DNA from: Sequoia sempervirens
Taxonomy: Eukaryota; Streptophyta; Pinopsida; Cupressales; Cupressaceae
Assembly (NCBI GenBank): GCA_007258455.2
Contig: VDFB02358134.1
Location: 211,594,026 to 211,658,025, forward strand
Length of the DNA: 64,000 nt
Reading direction: 5' to 3'
The position numbers and the translations under genes are program-made. The notes beneath the pieces were generated by a model. It was not told the origin of the DNA and searched no databases. It worked only from the letters and a program-made list of their open reading frames with translations. Position 1 is the first letter of the stretch. Each line of letters starts with the position of its first letter. This document shows positions 1 through 11,361 of this stretch, piece after piece.

Positions 1-14
1 ACTAGAGAGAAGCT

Positions 15-338
15 GTGAGTATTGTTGTGTACACACTTAACCCAGTACAAATCAAAGGTGATATTGGTAAGACTCCTTTTGAGCTATGGATTGGTCAAAA
101 ACCTACTGTTAGATATTTCAAGATCTTTGGAAGCAAGTGTTATATCAAAAGAGATGAAGATATAGGAAAGTTTGATGCTAGGAGTGATGAAGGAATCTTT
201 CTGGGTTATGCTACTAAAAGTAAGGCCTATCGGTGTTACAATAAGAGACTGAAGAAAATGGTTGAAAGTGTAAATGTAAAGGTTGATGAAGGATTTGGTA
301 CACCATCCAGAACCTATGGATATGATTCTAATGATTAG
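15..338 (+). pseudogene. copia integrase C-terminal region
   Basis: The frame reads through the hallmark block after the copia integrase core: TPFELW, then FKIFGSKCYI, FDARSDEGIFLGY and a run ending in VKVDE. In intact elements this part follows the catalytic DDE domain and binds DNA. The catalytic core lies upstream of the window. The frame ends at a stop near 338. The following 200 bp, a poorly conserved linker towards RT, contain further stops. The same block is seen on the minus strand at 57892-58287, in element 5. Confidence 0.9.
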
Positions 339-561
339 AATGATAATACAAACAAAGGAAAGCAAGGTTAGACTACAATTCAAGTTAAAACCATTCTAAT
401 GAATCAAGAAGATCAAGAGGAAGGAGAACTGGTGGAATAACAAAAGAGAGATCAAAAGATCCTAAATTTGAAGAACATTCTAAGAAGACTTTGAGGTATG
501 TGAGATTAAATCATTCAGAAAATCAAATCATAGGTGATAAGAACAAAGTTGTCTATACCAG

Positions 562-1632
562 GAGAAGAATTGTAGAAGGATATTGTTTGATTTCAAAGAG
601 TAAGCCTAACAATGTGAATGAATCATGCAAAGATGAACATTGGGTTGAAGCAATGAAATAGGAAATACAAAAAATTGAAAAGAATGATACATGGATTCTT
701 TTTCTCATACCTAAGGATAAGAATTTAATTGTAGCTAAATGGGTTCTTAGAAATAAACTGAATGCACAAGGTGAAGTGGTTAGAAACAAAGCAAGACTGG
801 TATGTAAGGGATATTCACAGATGGAAGCTATTGATTCTGGAGAAACCTTTTCCCTTGTTGCTATAATTGAAGTTGTGAGATTGTTTCTTGCTTATGTTGC
901 TTACAAATACTAAAAGGTTTATCAAATGGATGTCAAGTTAGCTTTTCTAAATGGTGAGTTGGAAGAAGAAGTTTATGTTGAACAACCAGATGGATTCCAA
1001 TTAATTGATCAGGGAGATATGGTTTTTCAATTGAAGAAAGCATTGCATGGACTCAAACAAGCCCCTAGAGCATGGTATGCCAGATTAGATAAGACTTGGT
1101 GAAGCTTGGATTCAACAAAGGTACTACTGATAGTAATTTGTATTTCAAGAATGATGATAAAGATTTAATTGTGGAAGTTTTTTTTGATGATATCATATTT
1201 GGAGGAGATGATAGCCTGTGCATGAAGTTTTCTAATGAGATGCATAATGAGTTTGAGATCAATGATTGGACTGATGAAATTATTCTTGGGATTTAAAATT
1301 ACTCAACCGGATAAAGGGATCTTTATATCTCAATCCAAGTATGTGAAAGAATTGTTGAAGAAATTTGGTATGAAATATAAAAAGCTAGTTGGTACACCCA
1401 TGGTGACTAGATGCAAGTTGATAAATGATGATGATTCTCTGAAGGAAAATCAAACTAGATACAGATCAATGATTGGTGAATTACTTTATTTGACTCAAAC
1501 TAGGCCTGATATCATGAATGTTGTATGTATTGTTGCAAGATTTCAAGCTGATCCTAAAGAATCTCATGTGACTACTATGAAGAGGATTTTTAGATACTTG
1601 AAGGGGACAATTGATTTTGGTCCATGGTAACC
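562..1632 (+). pseudogene. copia reverse transcriptase, broken
   Basis: RT motifs run in order: HWVEAMK, then an in-frame stop, [81 protein letters not shown], and after a frameshift KGIFISQSKYVKELLKKFGM, GTPM, YRSMIGELLYLTQTRPDI and KRIFRYLKGT. The family enzyme copies retrotransposon RNA into DNA inside the virus-like particle. The catalytic YVDD box reads FFDD here, whereas the related copy at 56239-56472 has FVDD and the copy at 7545-7964 has YVDD. Frame changes near 1090 and 1290 and a stop near 660 show that this is a relic. Confidence 0.93.
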
Positions 1633-2110
1633 TAAATATGATGATCTTACTTTGAGTGCCTTTACTGATGTTGATTGGGAAGGAAATGTGAAATGAGAAG
1701 TACTAGTGGTGAAGCATTTTTCTTGGGAAAGAACTTGATTTCATGGTTAAGAAAAAAGCATAATGCTATTTCTTTATCTACAACATAGGCATAATACATT
1801 GGTGTGCTAACAATTATACTCAAGTACTATGGATGAAGCAAATGTTGAAGGATATCAGAGTTGTGTATGATGATCCTATTGTTATATTCTATGATTACTA
1901 AAGTGTTATTGACATTTCAAAGAATCTGGTGCTGCATTCAAAGACCAAGCATATATCTATCAAGTTTCACTTTTTGAGAAAGTAAGTGAAAAGGAAGTCA
2001 GATTGGAGTATGTGCCTACTAAGGAGTAGATTGTAGACATATTTAGCAAGTCATTTCCTTTGGATACTTTTGAGTATCTTAGAGGGAATTTAGGGGTGAG
2101 TACCCCTCCT
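1633..2110 (+). pseudogene. copia RNase H remnant
   Basis: Just after the RT, interrupted frames give LSAFTDVDWEGN, a short FLGKNLISW-like piece, a KNLVLHSKTKHISIKFHF-like piece and LEYVPTKE. These mark the RNase H domain and end of copia pol, which removes the RNA template. Stops and frameshifts occur every 100 bp or so. It matches the better preserved minus-strand stretch at 6947-7159 of element 2 (SKNPVMHSRTKHISIRYHF). This is the most decayed part of element 1. Confidence 0.8.
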
Positions 2111-2275
2111 AAATAGAACTAAGGATGCATTGATTTGCATTAATCCATAGGCATTTCATGATCATATTTTGATCTGAATTGATGTTGTGTTGGTTGCTAC
2201 TCAATGGGAGTAGTCAGATGTTTAGGTGTTAAAATATGTGGTTTAGAGCTTGCATAAAAAAATCTTTGTCATTGA

Positions 2276-2422
2276 TGTCAAAGGGGGAGAAGAATCATGT
2301 GAAAAATCTTTGTGGGGAGAAGAGTTGACGAGAGAAGAGTTAGAACCTAAGGAGGAGTAAGTGTAGTTGTGTTAATGGTATTTTTCACATCATGTGTTGC
2401 CATCAATGCCAAAGGGGGAGAT
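2276..2422 (+). promoter_or_regulatory. Paired polypurine tracts before the 3' LTR
   Basis: The sequence CAAAGGGGGAGA occurs twice, at about 2279 and again at about 2410-2421, the second ending one base before the LTR. The downstream tract is the expected plus-strand primer site. The upstream one lies in a similar context (ATTGATGTC before the purines). The same two-tract arrangement, about 130 bp apart, is present on the minus strand at 55030-55195 in element 5. Confidence 0.75.
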
Positions 2423-3682
2423 TGTTGGATGTTGTGGTGTGTTTTTGATATGTAGTTTTCATTGATGTCAACACTATTAGCATTGTTGTATTAGAAGCTA
2501 TATATGTTGAGCATATTGAGAAAATTATAATAAGAAGTGCTACAGGTTGTCAATGGTGAAGCAAAGTTCTTTTTGTCGGTGCAATCAATACATTATTGTT
2601 CAAAGGTTGTGGACTAAAGGGTTTCTTGTTGAGAATATCTAGTTTACCCACATCAAGAGAATATCTAGTTTATCCACATCAAGTTTCAAAGATTCATTTG
2701 AAGATTTGATCAAGTTATGAAGATTTGTATTCTAATAGTTTTTTTGTTGCTCTTGTTTGTGTTCTTGAATGAAGATCATGTGATTTTAGTTAGTTCAATT
2801 GTTGTGGATGCTTCTCTAGTGTTTCATGATGCTTGTGGATGTTTCTAGTTTGTGCTCTATCTATGTTGCACATCCACATTGATCATTATGCTCGTGATCT
2901 GAGATTTTCTCTTCCATGTTCATGTTTTTCATGTTCTTGGGCGACAAGGTGTTGAAGTGTGTTGTGGATATTTGAGGAGTAAATAATTGAAGTGGTTCAT
3001 GTTTGATGATGTTATTTCTGATCTTCAGTCTATTGTGGCTGACCTTGGTTGATTCACATGAATAATATTTATTGATTTGAGCCAATTGTTTATATTATTT
3101 CTTGCTATTTTGTTGAAGCCAACTTATAGCGATGTAATCTCTTATTGCGGATATATATGAGTGATTGTCTTATCATTTGGAAGTGTGTATATGAGTGTAT
3201 AAGTGTAAAGTGTGTGAGTCCTATGTGTGAATATTGTTTAGATCATTTGAAAGCAGAGAAGAGAGTGAAGAAGTGCCATGTGCTTAATCAGAATTATAAC
3301 CAAGCATTAGTAGATGCTATTTTCTCAGTTCAAAATTTGATGGATTTAATCAGAACCTTTCTATAAGACAAATTTTATTTCTTTGTAATTAAGCAGTGAG
3401 CTCTAGGTAGTGTGTCTAAATGGATGTGCATTCTGCATTCATATTTTCATTATACTTTTAACAGGGTATAATCTTGTGGACTGATCTCCACCATGGCTTT
3501 TCCCCTAATAAGGTTTCCACATAAAAATATTGGTGTTATGTGTGCTTCTCATGTGTTTTTCATTTATTCTTTCATGTTTAATGATCATATATGAGAATAA
3601 GGCTAATAAGTTGAATAAGTTTGAAATTCGGTGACAACTGATTCACCCCCCCTCTTAGTTGTCTACCCCTGAGTTTCCAACA
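2423..3682 (+). repeat. 3' LTR of copia element 1
   Basis: It starts TGTTGGATG directly after the polypurine tract and ends GAGTTTCCAACA, so the ends form the perfect inverted repeat TGTTGG/CCAACA. Length is 1260 bp. Near its end it carries the TGATTCACCCCCCCTCTTAGTTG segment typical of many plant copia LTR ends (shown here in part). Its partner is beyond the window. The LTR at 53801-55029 on the minus strand is related: it has the same termini and the same C-rich U5 block. Confidence 0.9.
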
Positions 3683-3689
3683 TATACAC

Positions 3690-5081
3690 CTCTGAATATT
3701 CTGCTAGGGATGGGGGAGGTAATTTATGTAACCAATAATGTGTATGGTAAAAATGTGGCCACATTTGTTGATCTATATAGAGGTAGGGGCAAATGGGAAT
3801 TTTAATGGAAAAGTTTAGATATGCTTGATATTGGCACAAGGGAGCTAATCAAAGTGGAACTAGACAAAAGAAATATTTTCTTCATATGCAAAAATAATAC
3901 AATCAATTGGTGTGCTAAATATTACGCTAAAAATAGGCTATGAAGTTTTAAACTTGGAGCACTCTTAAGAAGCATGGTCAAAGAAGTTATGTTGGGGAAA
4001 TTTTGTTTTACCTAAAGCAGGTGCATTTCCATGGAATGCTATGCATGGTCACATGTTTTCAAGTGAAAGCCTCAAACAAATAGGGATGTTGGGCCCATTT
4101 AGGTGTCCTCTTTGTAGGAATTGGGAAGAAACAACCAATCACCTATTGGTAGAGTGTGATTTTGCACAATGTTGTTGGTCAACTTTTTGTGTGAGGTTGG
4201 GTTGGTAGGGGCCATTGCTAAATAGTGTAAAGGGCATCTTTGAATCATGGTACCAAATAGGGAAAGGATCTACACTTGTAGGGTTATGGTTAGAAGTCTC
4301 ATTTATGATAATATGACAACTATGGCATAAAAGGAACAATATAATTTTCAATGAGAAGGCATCCTAGGTAAGCAATATAATTAGTAAATTGAAAGGGGCA
4401 TAAGTGAGAATTTTAACACGATCTCAAAAAGAAAACAATACAGGTACTTCTCTAAATGGGATCAACAAATGGTTAGGAATTAGTCCTTGATAAAAGCCCT
4501 AAGTGGAAATCTCCAAAAAAGGAAGCAATGTAGAGGGGATACGAAATCGAAGTTACCTCTAAGTGGTAGGCTAAAATTAAACTTTGATGGGGCCTCAAGA
4601 GGCAAACCATGGCCCATAGGGGTGGGCTTTGCATTGAGGGATCATATTGGTAAGTTAGTATGTGCTGCATCATTAAAATTGCAAGATGGTACCAACAACG
4701 AAGCAAAGGCAACATGTTTTTTTGAAGGTCTAACATATTATGTTGGAAATAACTTACAATTTGTTGACATAGAAGGAAATTCATAAGTCAAAATAAGTGA
4801 AACAAGTTCAAAGCACACACAAATTTGTAAATTGAAGGATTGGATAGCAAGGATCAACCCATTGTTGGACCTAGTGGGTAATTTCACAATTAGCGATGTT
4901 TTCAAGAAAACTAACAAGTTGGAGGATTTTTTGTCAAACAAAGGCATTGACCAAGAAGTTCAGTCAAAAGGGTTAGATAAACTAAAGACCTAAAAGGATT
5001 TTCATATCATCAATGTTGAGGCAATCAAAAAATACTTAATTCAAGTTAGATCACTTCAGAGTGTATAAGTGGTCATGAGCT
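3690..5081 (+). pseudogene. LINE (L1-type) 3' end: zf-RVT and RNase H
   Basis: About 3960-4210 encodes a zf-RVT-like zinc-binding domain (LPKAGAFPWNAMHG, GPFRCPLCRNWEE, NHLLVECDFAQCCW), which in plant non-LTR retrotransposons follows the reverse transcriptase. About 4545-4960 encodes an RNase H related to those at the C-terminus of plant LINE ORF2. The motif LKLNFDGASRGKPWPIGVGF carries the first catalytic Asp, followed by GTNNEAKA and, after a stop at 4784, an end block ISDVFKKTNKLEDFLSNKGID. Stops interrupt the rest. RT and endonuclease are absent, so this is the 3' fragment of a 5'-truncated copy, the usual outcome of LINE insertion. It lies between two copia LTRs. Confidence 0.87.
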
Positions 5082-6485
5082 TGTTGAACAAGATGATTGA
5101 GATGGGGGTGAATCATTTTTAGCAATTTTAACCTTTAAAACTTTTCACTAGAAGTTAGATCAATAAGCATTCACAAAACCCTTACTCTGTTAATGTGTTG
5201 AATCATTAACTACATAAAAAAAAAGTTGAAAGTAATAAAACCATGCACACAATAACTCCAAATTTATGTGGAAAAACCAATGAGGGAAAAACCACAGTCA
5301 GGATTAGATCACAATATAAAGGATTCCAAAACTTAATACAAAGGATCACTGCCAGAAAGGGTCATTGTGAAGACAATACACACTGTCCAATGAGGGCTCA
5401 CTACCACAAAATTACAAAGAAGATAGAAGAGGATTGTTATAGAGAGAAAACTATCTCAATGTAACAAAGATTCCACCACAATTCACTCACACAATTGCAA
5501 ATATGCTTGAAAGATAGAGTACACCTTCAACTCACTACCTTTAGGAACTCAACACTAGAATTTTGCATTGATTTTCTCATCACATCACACACGCTATCTC
5601 GCATCTATCTTTCCTCTATCTTACCTATCACAAACATCTCAACTTGTACCTATACTATCTTCAACCTTGGAACCCTTCCAAAGTTGGCCATACATGATTT
5701 TCATTTACACATTCAAATTAGATCAATGCAAAAACATTCTACGATAGAATTAGAATGAGGGAGACCCATACGCATTCTTAATGAGGACTAAATAAGTCCC
5801 AACATGCCTCGACACACTTCTATGATCTTCGTAAGTAGTGTTTAACACAAGGCTAGCCAACACCCATGCAAAACACTTAAAGCAATTAAGCACACACATC
5901 CTTAACATGGTTTAATCTTTCTAGAAAACAAAATTCACTTGAACACAACCTTATCAACTTATTCTCATAATTGCAAGTCATGAAACCAAAATTTAGAGGA
6001 ATCCAAAGCAATTACATTTATCCCAGACCATAGCTAGATACACTAAAATGAAAAACTCACATACTGGTGAAAGTATCTCGCACTATACGATGATCCAAAA
6101 GCCAAAATTCAAGATATAGCAACTAATAATAGTCATGAAAAATATATCATAATTGCACAAGCATAGAAGCAATACATAACACATTATACAGCATACACTG
6201 AATACTTGCATGACACTATTTTCCGTATATATCAAATTTTATCAAAAGAACTTGGAACCCAAGTACCAGAGACATCATTCCAATACATTACTTCACTATA
6301 ACACACTTCTAGACACATGTACTTACAACATTTCTTTAATATCTCAATTATGCTTGACTACCTGCAAACCTTCTTTATTACAATTTTCTCAATATCCTTG
6401 ACATATATAATCACTAACCAACTTCCATGATAAATGAAAACAACAACTAGTTGACATCAATGAAAATAACTTCATACTTGCAACA
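5082..6485 (-). repeat. 3' LTR of copia element 2
   Basis: On the plus strand the block begins TGTTGAACAAG and ends CTTGCAACA, directly next to AATCTCCCCCTTTG, the complement of the polypurine tract. So on the minus strand it is a TGTTG...CAACA LTR of 1404 bp. It contains the complement of the C-rich end block GGGGGTGAATCA. Small open frames inside it (for example at 5243-5464 and 5495-5758) have no recognisable protein and are treated as chance. Confidence 0.85.
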
Positions 6486-6625
6486 ATCTCCCCCTTTGTC
6501 ATTGATGGCAGCACATGATGCGAAAAACCATCAAAGATAATACAACTTTGAACCATCAATCTCTTGATTTCTTTTACTTTCTCTCCCCCTGTGTAGATAA
6601 CAATTTTCACATGATACTTTCTTTG
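6486..6625 (-). promoter_or_regulatory. Polypurine tracts of element 2
   Basis: Next to the LTR the minus strand reads CAAAGGGGGAGATT, the plus-strand primer site. A second G-rich tract (complement of CTCTCCCCCTGTG) lies about 100 bp further inside, echoing the paired tracts of elements 1 and 5. Confidence 0.7.
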
Positions 6626-6899
6626 ACATCAATGGAAAAGGAAAAAGATATTTTACATTGTTCTCCTCCTTTTTCACCAAGAACTTTACGAGTACCAAAT
6701 ACTCCCCCTTAGGAGTACACCCAACAATTGCACAATGAAAAAACATGACACTATCAACTCCTTGTGAAAAGTAGCCATTAAACATTAGTCTAGAAAAAAG
6801 ATATAGATCCATAGATCCACTAGACTAATTCATCTCCATATGCATCTAGTTCAAGAAAGGAGAGGCAATAACCCATGACTTCTCTTAGAGATACTCAAA

Positions 6900-7330
6900 A
6901 TTATCTTTAGGAAGAGCCTTAGTAAATATGTCAACAATTTGATCCTTTATAGTACATACTCAAGCTTTACTTCATTCTCCATAACCTTCTCTCTCACAAA
7001 GTGATACCTAATAGATATATGCTTTGTCCTTGAGTGCATCACTGGATTCTTTGAAATGTTAATTACACTTGTATTATCATAGAAAATAGAGATAGGATCA
7101 TCATGAATTACTTTGATATCCTTCAATGTCTGTCTCACCACAAAACTTGTGTGCAGCAAGATGATGCAACAATATACTCAACCTCTACAGTGGATAAGGA
7201 AATTGAATCTTTCTTTTTCCTTAACCATGATACCAATCTGCATCCAAGAAAGAATGCACCACCACTTGTACTTTTTCTATCATCAGCATAGCCTACCCAA
7301 TCTTCATCTATATAAGTGTATCCTTAAGAT
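6900..7330 (-). pseudogene. copia RNase H remnant of element 2
   Basis: The minus-strand frame at 7159-6947 reads KDIKVIHDDPISIFYDNTSVINISKNPVMHSRTKHISIRYHFVREKV...KLEYVL. This is the C-terminal half of copia RNase H with the conserved YDNTSVI and KHISI blocks. The N-terminal half (around 7160-7330) is broken by stops. It follows the RT in the same orientation and leads to the polypurine tract. Confidence 0.85.
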
Positions 7331-8150
7331 ACCATAAGCCATAATCAAGAGTGCCATTTAGATATTTGAATATCCTCTTGACAATTGCAACATGTGTTTT
7401 TTTAGGATCTTCTTGAAATCTAGACACAAGACAAAATACATGTGTAATATCCGACCTTGTAGCAATTAAATACAATAGTCCTCTAATCATTGATTTGTAT
7501 TTTCTTTGATTAGCCTTAGGTGAATCATCATCCTTACTCAATTTTTAGCTAGTTACCATAGGAGTGCATACCGGTTTGGAACCATCCATCCCAAATTTCT
7601 TCAACATTTCTTTTGCATACTTTGATTTTGAAATAAAAATTCCTTTGTTTGTTTGATTGATTTGTAGTCCAAGGAAGAAATTCATCTCACCAAACATAGA
7701 CATTTCAAACTCTTTTTCCATCTCTTCAGCAAACATCTTGCACATAGTTTCATTTCCTCCAAAAATAACATCATCCACATATACAACTACTATCAAGATC
7801 TTATCATCTTCAATTTTGAAACATAAATTGCTATCTTTTGCACCTTTGTTGAAACCTTTCCAAATCAAATATCTATCCAACCTTGCATACCAAACTCTAT
7901 GAGCTTGCTTCAAACCATATAAAGAATTTTTCAATCTGTAGACCATATCTAGTTGATCTGACAACTAGAATCCTTCTGGTTGTTTCATGAAGAATTCTTC
8001 TAACTCAACATTTAGAAATGGAGACTTCACATCCATCTAGTAAACTTTAAATTCCTTATGAGTAGCAAATGCCAAAAACATTCTAATAGCTTCCATTCTA
8101 GCCACCAAAGCAAAAGTCTCCTGGAAATCTATGCCTTCCACTTGTGAGTA
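7308..8150 (-). pseudogene. copia reverse transcriptase of element 2
   Basis: Reading leftwards from 8150, the minus strand gives [15 protein letters not shown] and ELEEFFMKQPEGF sequence, then (7964-7545) VYRLKNSLYGLKQAHRVWYARLDRYL, DSNLCFKIEDD, VVVYVDDVIFGGNE with an intact YVDD catalytic box, and NQTNKGIFISKSKYAKEMLKKFGM. After a stop it continues (7541-7308) with YKSMIRGLLYLIATRSDITH and KRIFKYLNGTLDYGLWY. Two or more in-frame stops separate the blocks. The N-terminal part of RT is lost at the junction with the inverted-repeat element at 8151. Confidence 0.92.
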
Positions 8151-8890
8151 GGGTCAATGTAGGATCATGGGGGTCCAAAATAGGCCTCTAAGTGGTGATG
8201 AAAATTCAGAAAATCAGAGTTAGACAACATGACAAAAATTTGAATAGGTTATTAACATAATTTGAAAAATATGCAAAAACAAAAGTTGTAGCAAATTGAG
8301 TGTAGTTTCTAGGCTACTCGTCTTTTTTTGGAAAAAGGTAAATTTGTTGCAAAAATTTGAAATTTCAATATAGTGGTCCTAAATTTTTCAGGAAAAAGAT
8401 AAGAAGCAGGTGTATGTTTGACCACCCTAAGTACAAGAAAAAAAAATTCTTTATGAATCTTTCAATATAAGTATAGGGCACATGGCTGGATGTGCCGAAT
8501 TTTTTTTTGTATTTTTTTTCCATGTAAATAATTAGTTTTTTTTTTTTATTAGAAATTTTCAAAATTATTAAAATGTCTGTGTCTAACCACCATAACTTGG
8601 TAAAAAATTAATGAAATTCATTTTTTTTTTAATTCTATATTATGGGAAGCATAGATTGTGGTGCATATTATAGGTTTGAAAAATGTTAAGTAGTTTGAAA
8701 GTTATAGAAGTTTTTCAATCAACCTATCAATTAGGACTTTCTAAGTCGTAATGTATGTAGAAAATCAATAATAATTATTTATTAAATTCAAATTAAGGCA
8801 TAACTTATATTTGTGGAAAGATGAATTTTTTTTCTATAAACCTTTTTCGTTCCATGAAATTTGGATTAAAAATAAGTCATTAGCCATAAG
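8151..8890. mobile_element. Inverted-repeat DNA transposon relic, diverged copy
   Basis: It starts GGGTCAATGTAGGATCAT, a diverged version of the terminal repeat of the element at 56949-57735. From there to about 8890 it aligns by eye with the reverse complement of that element. Shared stretches include AAAATTTGAAATTTCAAT, GACCACCCTAA, the CATGTAAATAATTA/CAAGTAAATAATTA pair, AACTTGGT and CAACCTATCAATTA/TAGCCTATCAATCA. It holds no transposase. It interrupts the RT of copia element 2. Its right terminal repeat is not recognisable, so the end is approximate. Confidence 0.75.
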
Positions 8891-9042
8891 GGTGAACTTC
8901 AAAAAAATAAGAAAATTGTCTAAACATGTTTTTTGGGTTGACTTTCCAGGTTAAGCAATCTTGAACCAAATCCCCGAGCCTATTGATTATGTCAGAAAAA
9001 ATGGTATCCATTCAAAATGGATATCCATTACTTGTATTATTT

Positions 9043-9245
9043 ATAATACATAATATTATATAATATGTATTATGTATTATGTATTTATAATACATATATT
9101 TATAATATGCAATATTATGTATTATATAATATGTATTATATATTATATATTATATATATTAAATATTAAATATTATATTGATATTATGTAATATATATTA
9201 TATATTATATAATATATTTAATACATAGTATATATTATATATTTG
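9043..9245. repeat. AT-rich palindromic low-complexity tract
   Basis: About 200 bp made almost only of A and T, with overlapping motifs of the TATAATATGTATTAT kind and many short palindromes. The 150 bp before it (8891-9042) holds nothing I recognise except a small inverted pair, TGGTATCCATT...AATGGATATCCATTA. Confidence 0.85.
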
Positions 9246-9257
9246 TTGATGTGCGAC

Positions 9258-9690
9258 CAATTCAAAAGAGAGAGAGGGAGGGAGTGGGAGGAACTTGAGA
9301 GAGAGGGAGAGAGGGAGGGAGGGAGAGAGGGAGAGAGGGAGGGAGAGAGAGACTTGAGATGGAGAGAGAGAGAGATACTTGAGAGGGAGAGAGGAAGGGA
9401 GAGAGTCCAAGAGAGAGAGAGGGGGGCCTAAGAGTGAGAGTGAGAGAGAGAAAGAGAGAAAGACTTGACAGGGAGAGAGAGTTGAGAGGGAGAGCTAGAG
9501 GAAGAGAGGGAGAGAGAGAGACTTGAGAGGGATAGAGCGAGAGAAAGACTTGAGAGGGAGAGAGCAAGAGAGAGACTTGAGAGGGAGAGAGGGAGAGAGG
9601 AGAGAGGGAGACTTGAGAGGGAGAGAGGGGAGAGAGAGAGAGACCTAAGAGGGAGGGAGAGAGAGAGAGTTGAGAGGAAGAGTGTTTTCC
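9258..9690. repeat. GA-rich purine tract / degenerate minisatellite
   Basis: Some 430 bp in which the plus strand is nearly all purine: GAGAGGGAGAGAG runs with a recurring ACTTGAGAGGGAGAGAG unit. Open frames on the minus strand (Ser/Leu/Pro only) are low-complexity artefacts. The next stretch, 9691-9863, contains nothing recognisable. Confidence 0.9.
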
Positions 9691-9863
9691 CATGTTGGGA
9701 CCCTCTAGAATAAGAAGTGATGCAACCATAAAAAAAAACCATTACAACTCAATTCAACATGCATGCATTAAAACCTTCAAGCTTAATAACATTTCATTAG
9801 ATCCTTCATGTAAAAGGTATAAAATCATCATGAATAAGAATCATTATCTTTCAACCATGACAT

Positions 9864-11135
9864 TGTAAGAGAGGGGGAACAACCATGTTCAAGGCCCCAG
9901 GTCATGAAGAGCCAAGAGTGGAAGCCTGCCCTAACTTACCTCAGCTTAAAGTAATGTTTTGAAATGAGGGACGAGAATGATGAGGACTATGAGGTCCCTC
10001 AATCACTTTGCAAATATGAAAATGTGGAATGGGGCTAGGCAAGCTAGTTTTTGAGTTCAACACTGTACCTTGGGAAACTCTCTACTCAAGGATGAAAATG
10101 TGGTTCCGGGATGATAGTGTGACACGCGAGTGTCTCTCAAGTGCACTAGAATCTATGTGGCCAAAGGACCAAAAAGATAAGGTTAACCACTAGAAAACAA
10201 ATTAACGACCTAGCTAATGTTTTTTAAGGGAACAAAATAACACTATGAAATAAGAAATATATAAATGGATGTGACAAAATAAGTAGATTAAAGCTAGGAT
10301 GACAAGAATGATCTCAAAAAGAGTCTGTTCACCAGCTAGCTCCAAGAAGCACATTTATCTGCACACAAAGAAAAGGGAAATTGTTGAGGTTATATAGGGT
10401 CTTGCCTTAGTCAGACCCTCATTTTGGTGTTTCCACCTCCATAGACAACCAAGATAGAAACTATGGAGAAAATTATGATAAAGGAGAATGAAAGTAAATA
10501 AAACACTAACACTACAAACAATAATGTGCTACTCAACCAAATCATAGAGGAGAGGAGGGAAAATCTTACCACCTCCACCAAGAGCTCACTAGCTAATGGA
10601 GGAGAAAGTGAGAGGACTTAAGCCCCTGCTCCAGTGGTGTTGTTCCACACTTTCTCTATGGAGTTGACAGAGTGTTGTTGTTGCTTCTATAGAGTGCCAA
10701 AGTGCTACTTGAAAGCTTAGAAGGCAAGAAGTGAATGCTAGAATTCTTGGAGTGTGATCAAGTTGAGTGCTTAGAGGATGTGTAGAAGATGAATTCATGA
10801 AGAATGAGTGAATTTTAAGAGAATGAGAAAAAAAACCATATTTGAGTCAGTTGGTTGAAGAGGGCATTACAAATTGACCTCCAATGGGAACTGTAACGCG
10901 TCTGTAGAATCTAGATGTAGGAATCTGCTAGGGATATAAGCACACTACACAGACATTTGTGTGCCACATGGGCGTGTCTAATAGTTATTCCTCTACCAAC
11001 ATACAAAATAGATGCCAAGTGGAATGTTCAGGCAGTGGGCTTATGTGGAATTTAGCCTTTGAATTTGGTTTTCTAAAGTGAGGAAGCCTAGTAAAAGGGG
11101 AATTTGCATAACGGGTGCAAATTTTCTCCTATACA
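9864..11135 (-). repeat. 3' LTR of the second pol-less gypsy copy
   Basis: On the plus strand it runs from TGTAAGAGAGGG to CTCCTATACA (1272 bp). Read on the minus strand it begins TGTATAGGAG and ends CTCTTACA, like the LTRs of 22570-30698. The flanking TTTCCCCCCCACTTTAG is the complement of the polypurine tract. Shared internal segments include the complement of TTTGGTTTTCTAAAGTG and the AAGCTTCCCTC/CACCTCCACCAAG region. The open frame at 10589-10798 is chance. Confidence 0.88.
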
Positions 11136-11361
11136 TTTCCCCCCCACTTTAGCAAGCACAAATACTAATGAGTGCTTCAGTAAAGTAGATCAAAGAAGTA
11201 GTAAGGTTAGAAATGTATACCTAAACTATCAAGGAAGAAAACTATAGTTTGGTGAACTCGAGAGCGCAGGACAAGTAAATGACTTCATAGCCCCACAAAA
11301 CTATGAAGTTGTAGAATGAAAGTGTCTTACAAGTCCACAAACCTACAAGGAGGTGACCCCC

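Larger units (their letters stand above)
1..3682 (+). mobile_element. Ty1/copia element 1, 3' part (truncated by window start)
   Basis: The order integrase C-terminus, reverse transcriptase, RNase H, polypurine tract, LTR is that of Ty1/copia retrotransposons. The element enters from the left edge, so its 5' LTR, gag and protease are not visible. The pol region holds several stops and at least two frameshifts, so it cannot make a polyprotein. The LTR at its end and the RT sequence are related to the minus-strand copies at 5082-8150 and 53801-64000, which makes it one of three members of a single clade in this window. The target-site duplication cannot be checked because the 5' end is missing. 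Confidence 0.93.
5082..8150 (-). mobile_element. Ty1/copia element 2, 3' part (minus strand)
   Basis: On the minus strand the order is RT, RNase H, polypurine tract, LTR. The integrase, protease, gag and 5' LTR are missing because the sequence changes at 8150 into an inverted-repeat DNA element and then simple repeats. The RT belongs to the same clade as elements 1 and 5 (VDDVIFGG, KGIFISKSKYAKEMLKKFGM). Stops occur but the RT is less broken than in element 1. Confidence 0.9.

Noticed and set aside
5082..5800. Short plus-strand frames (73 and 87 codons)
   Set aside because: They lie inside a copia LTR on the opposite strand and have no similarity to known proteins.
9262..9742. Two long minus-strand open frames (155 and 104 codons)
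   Set aside because: They are translations of the GA-rich simple repeat, made of Ser, Leu and Pro only, with no start context or domain.
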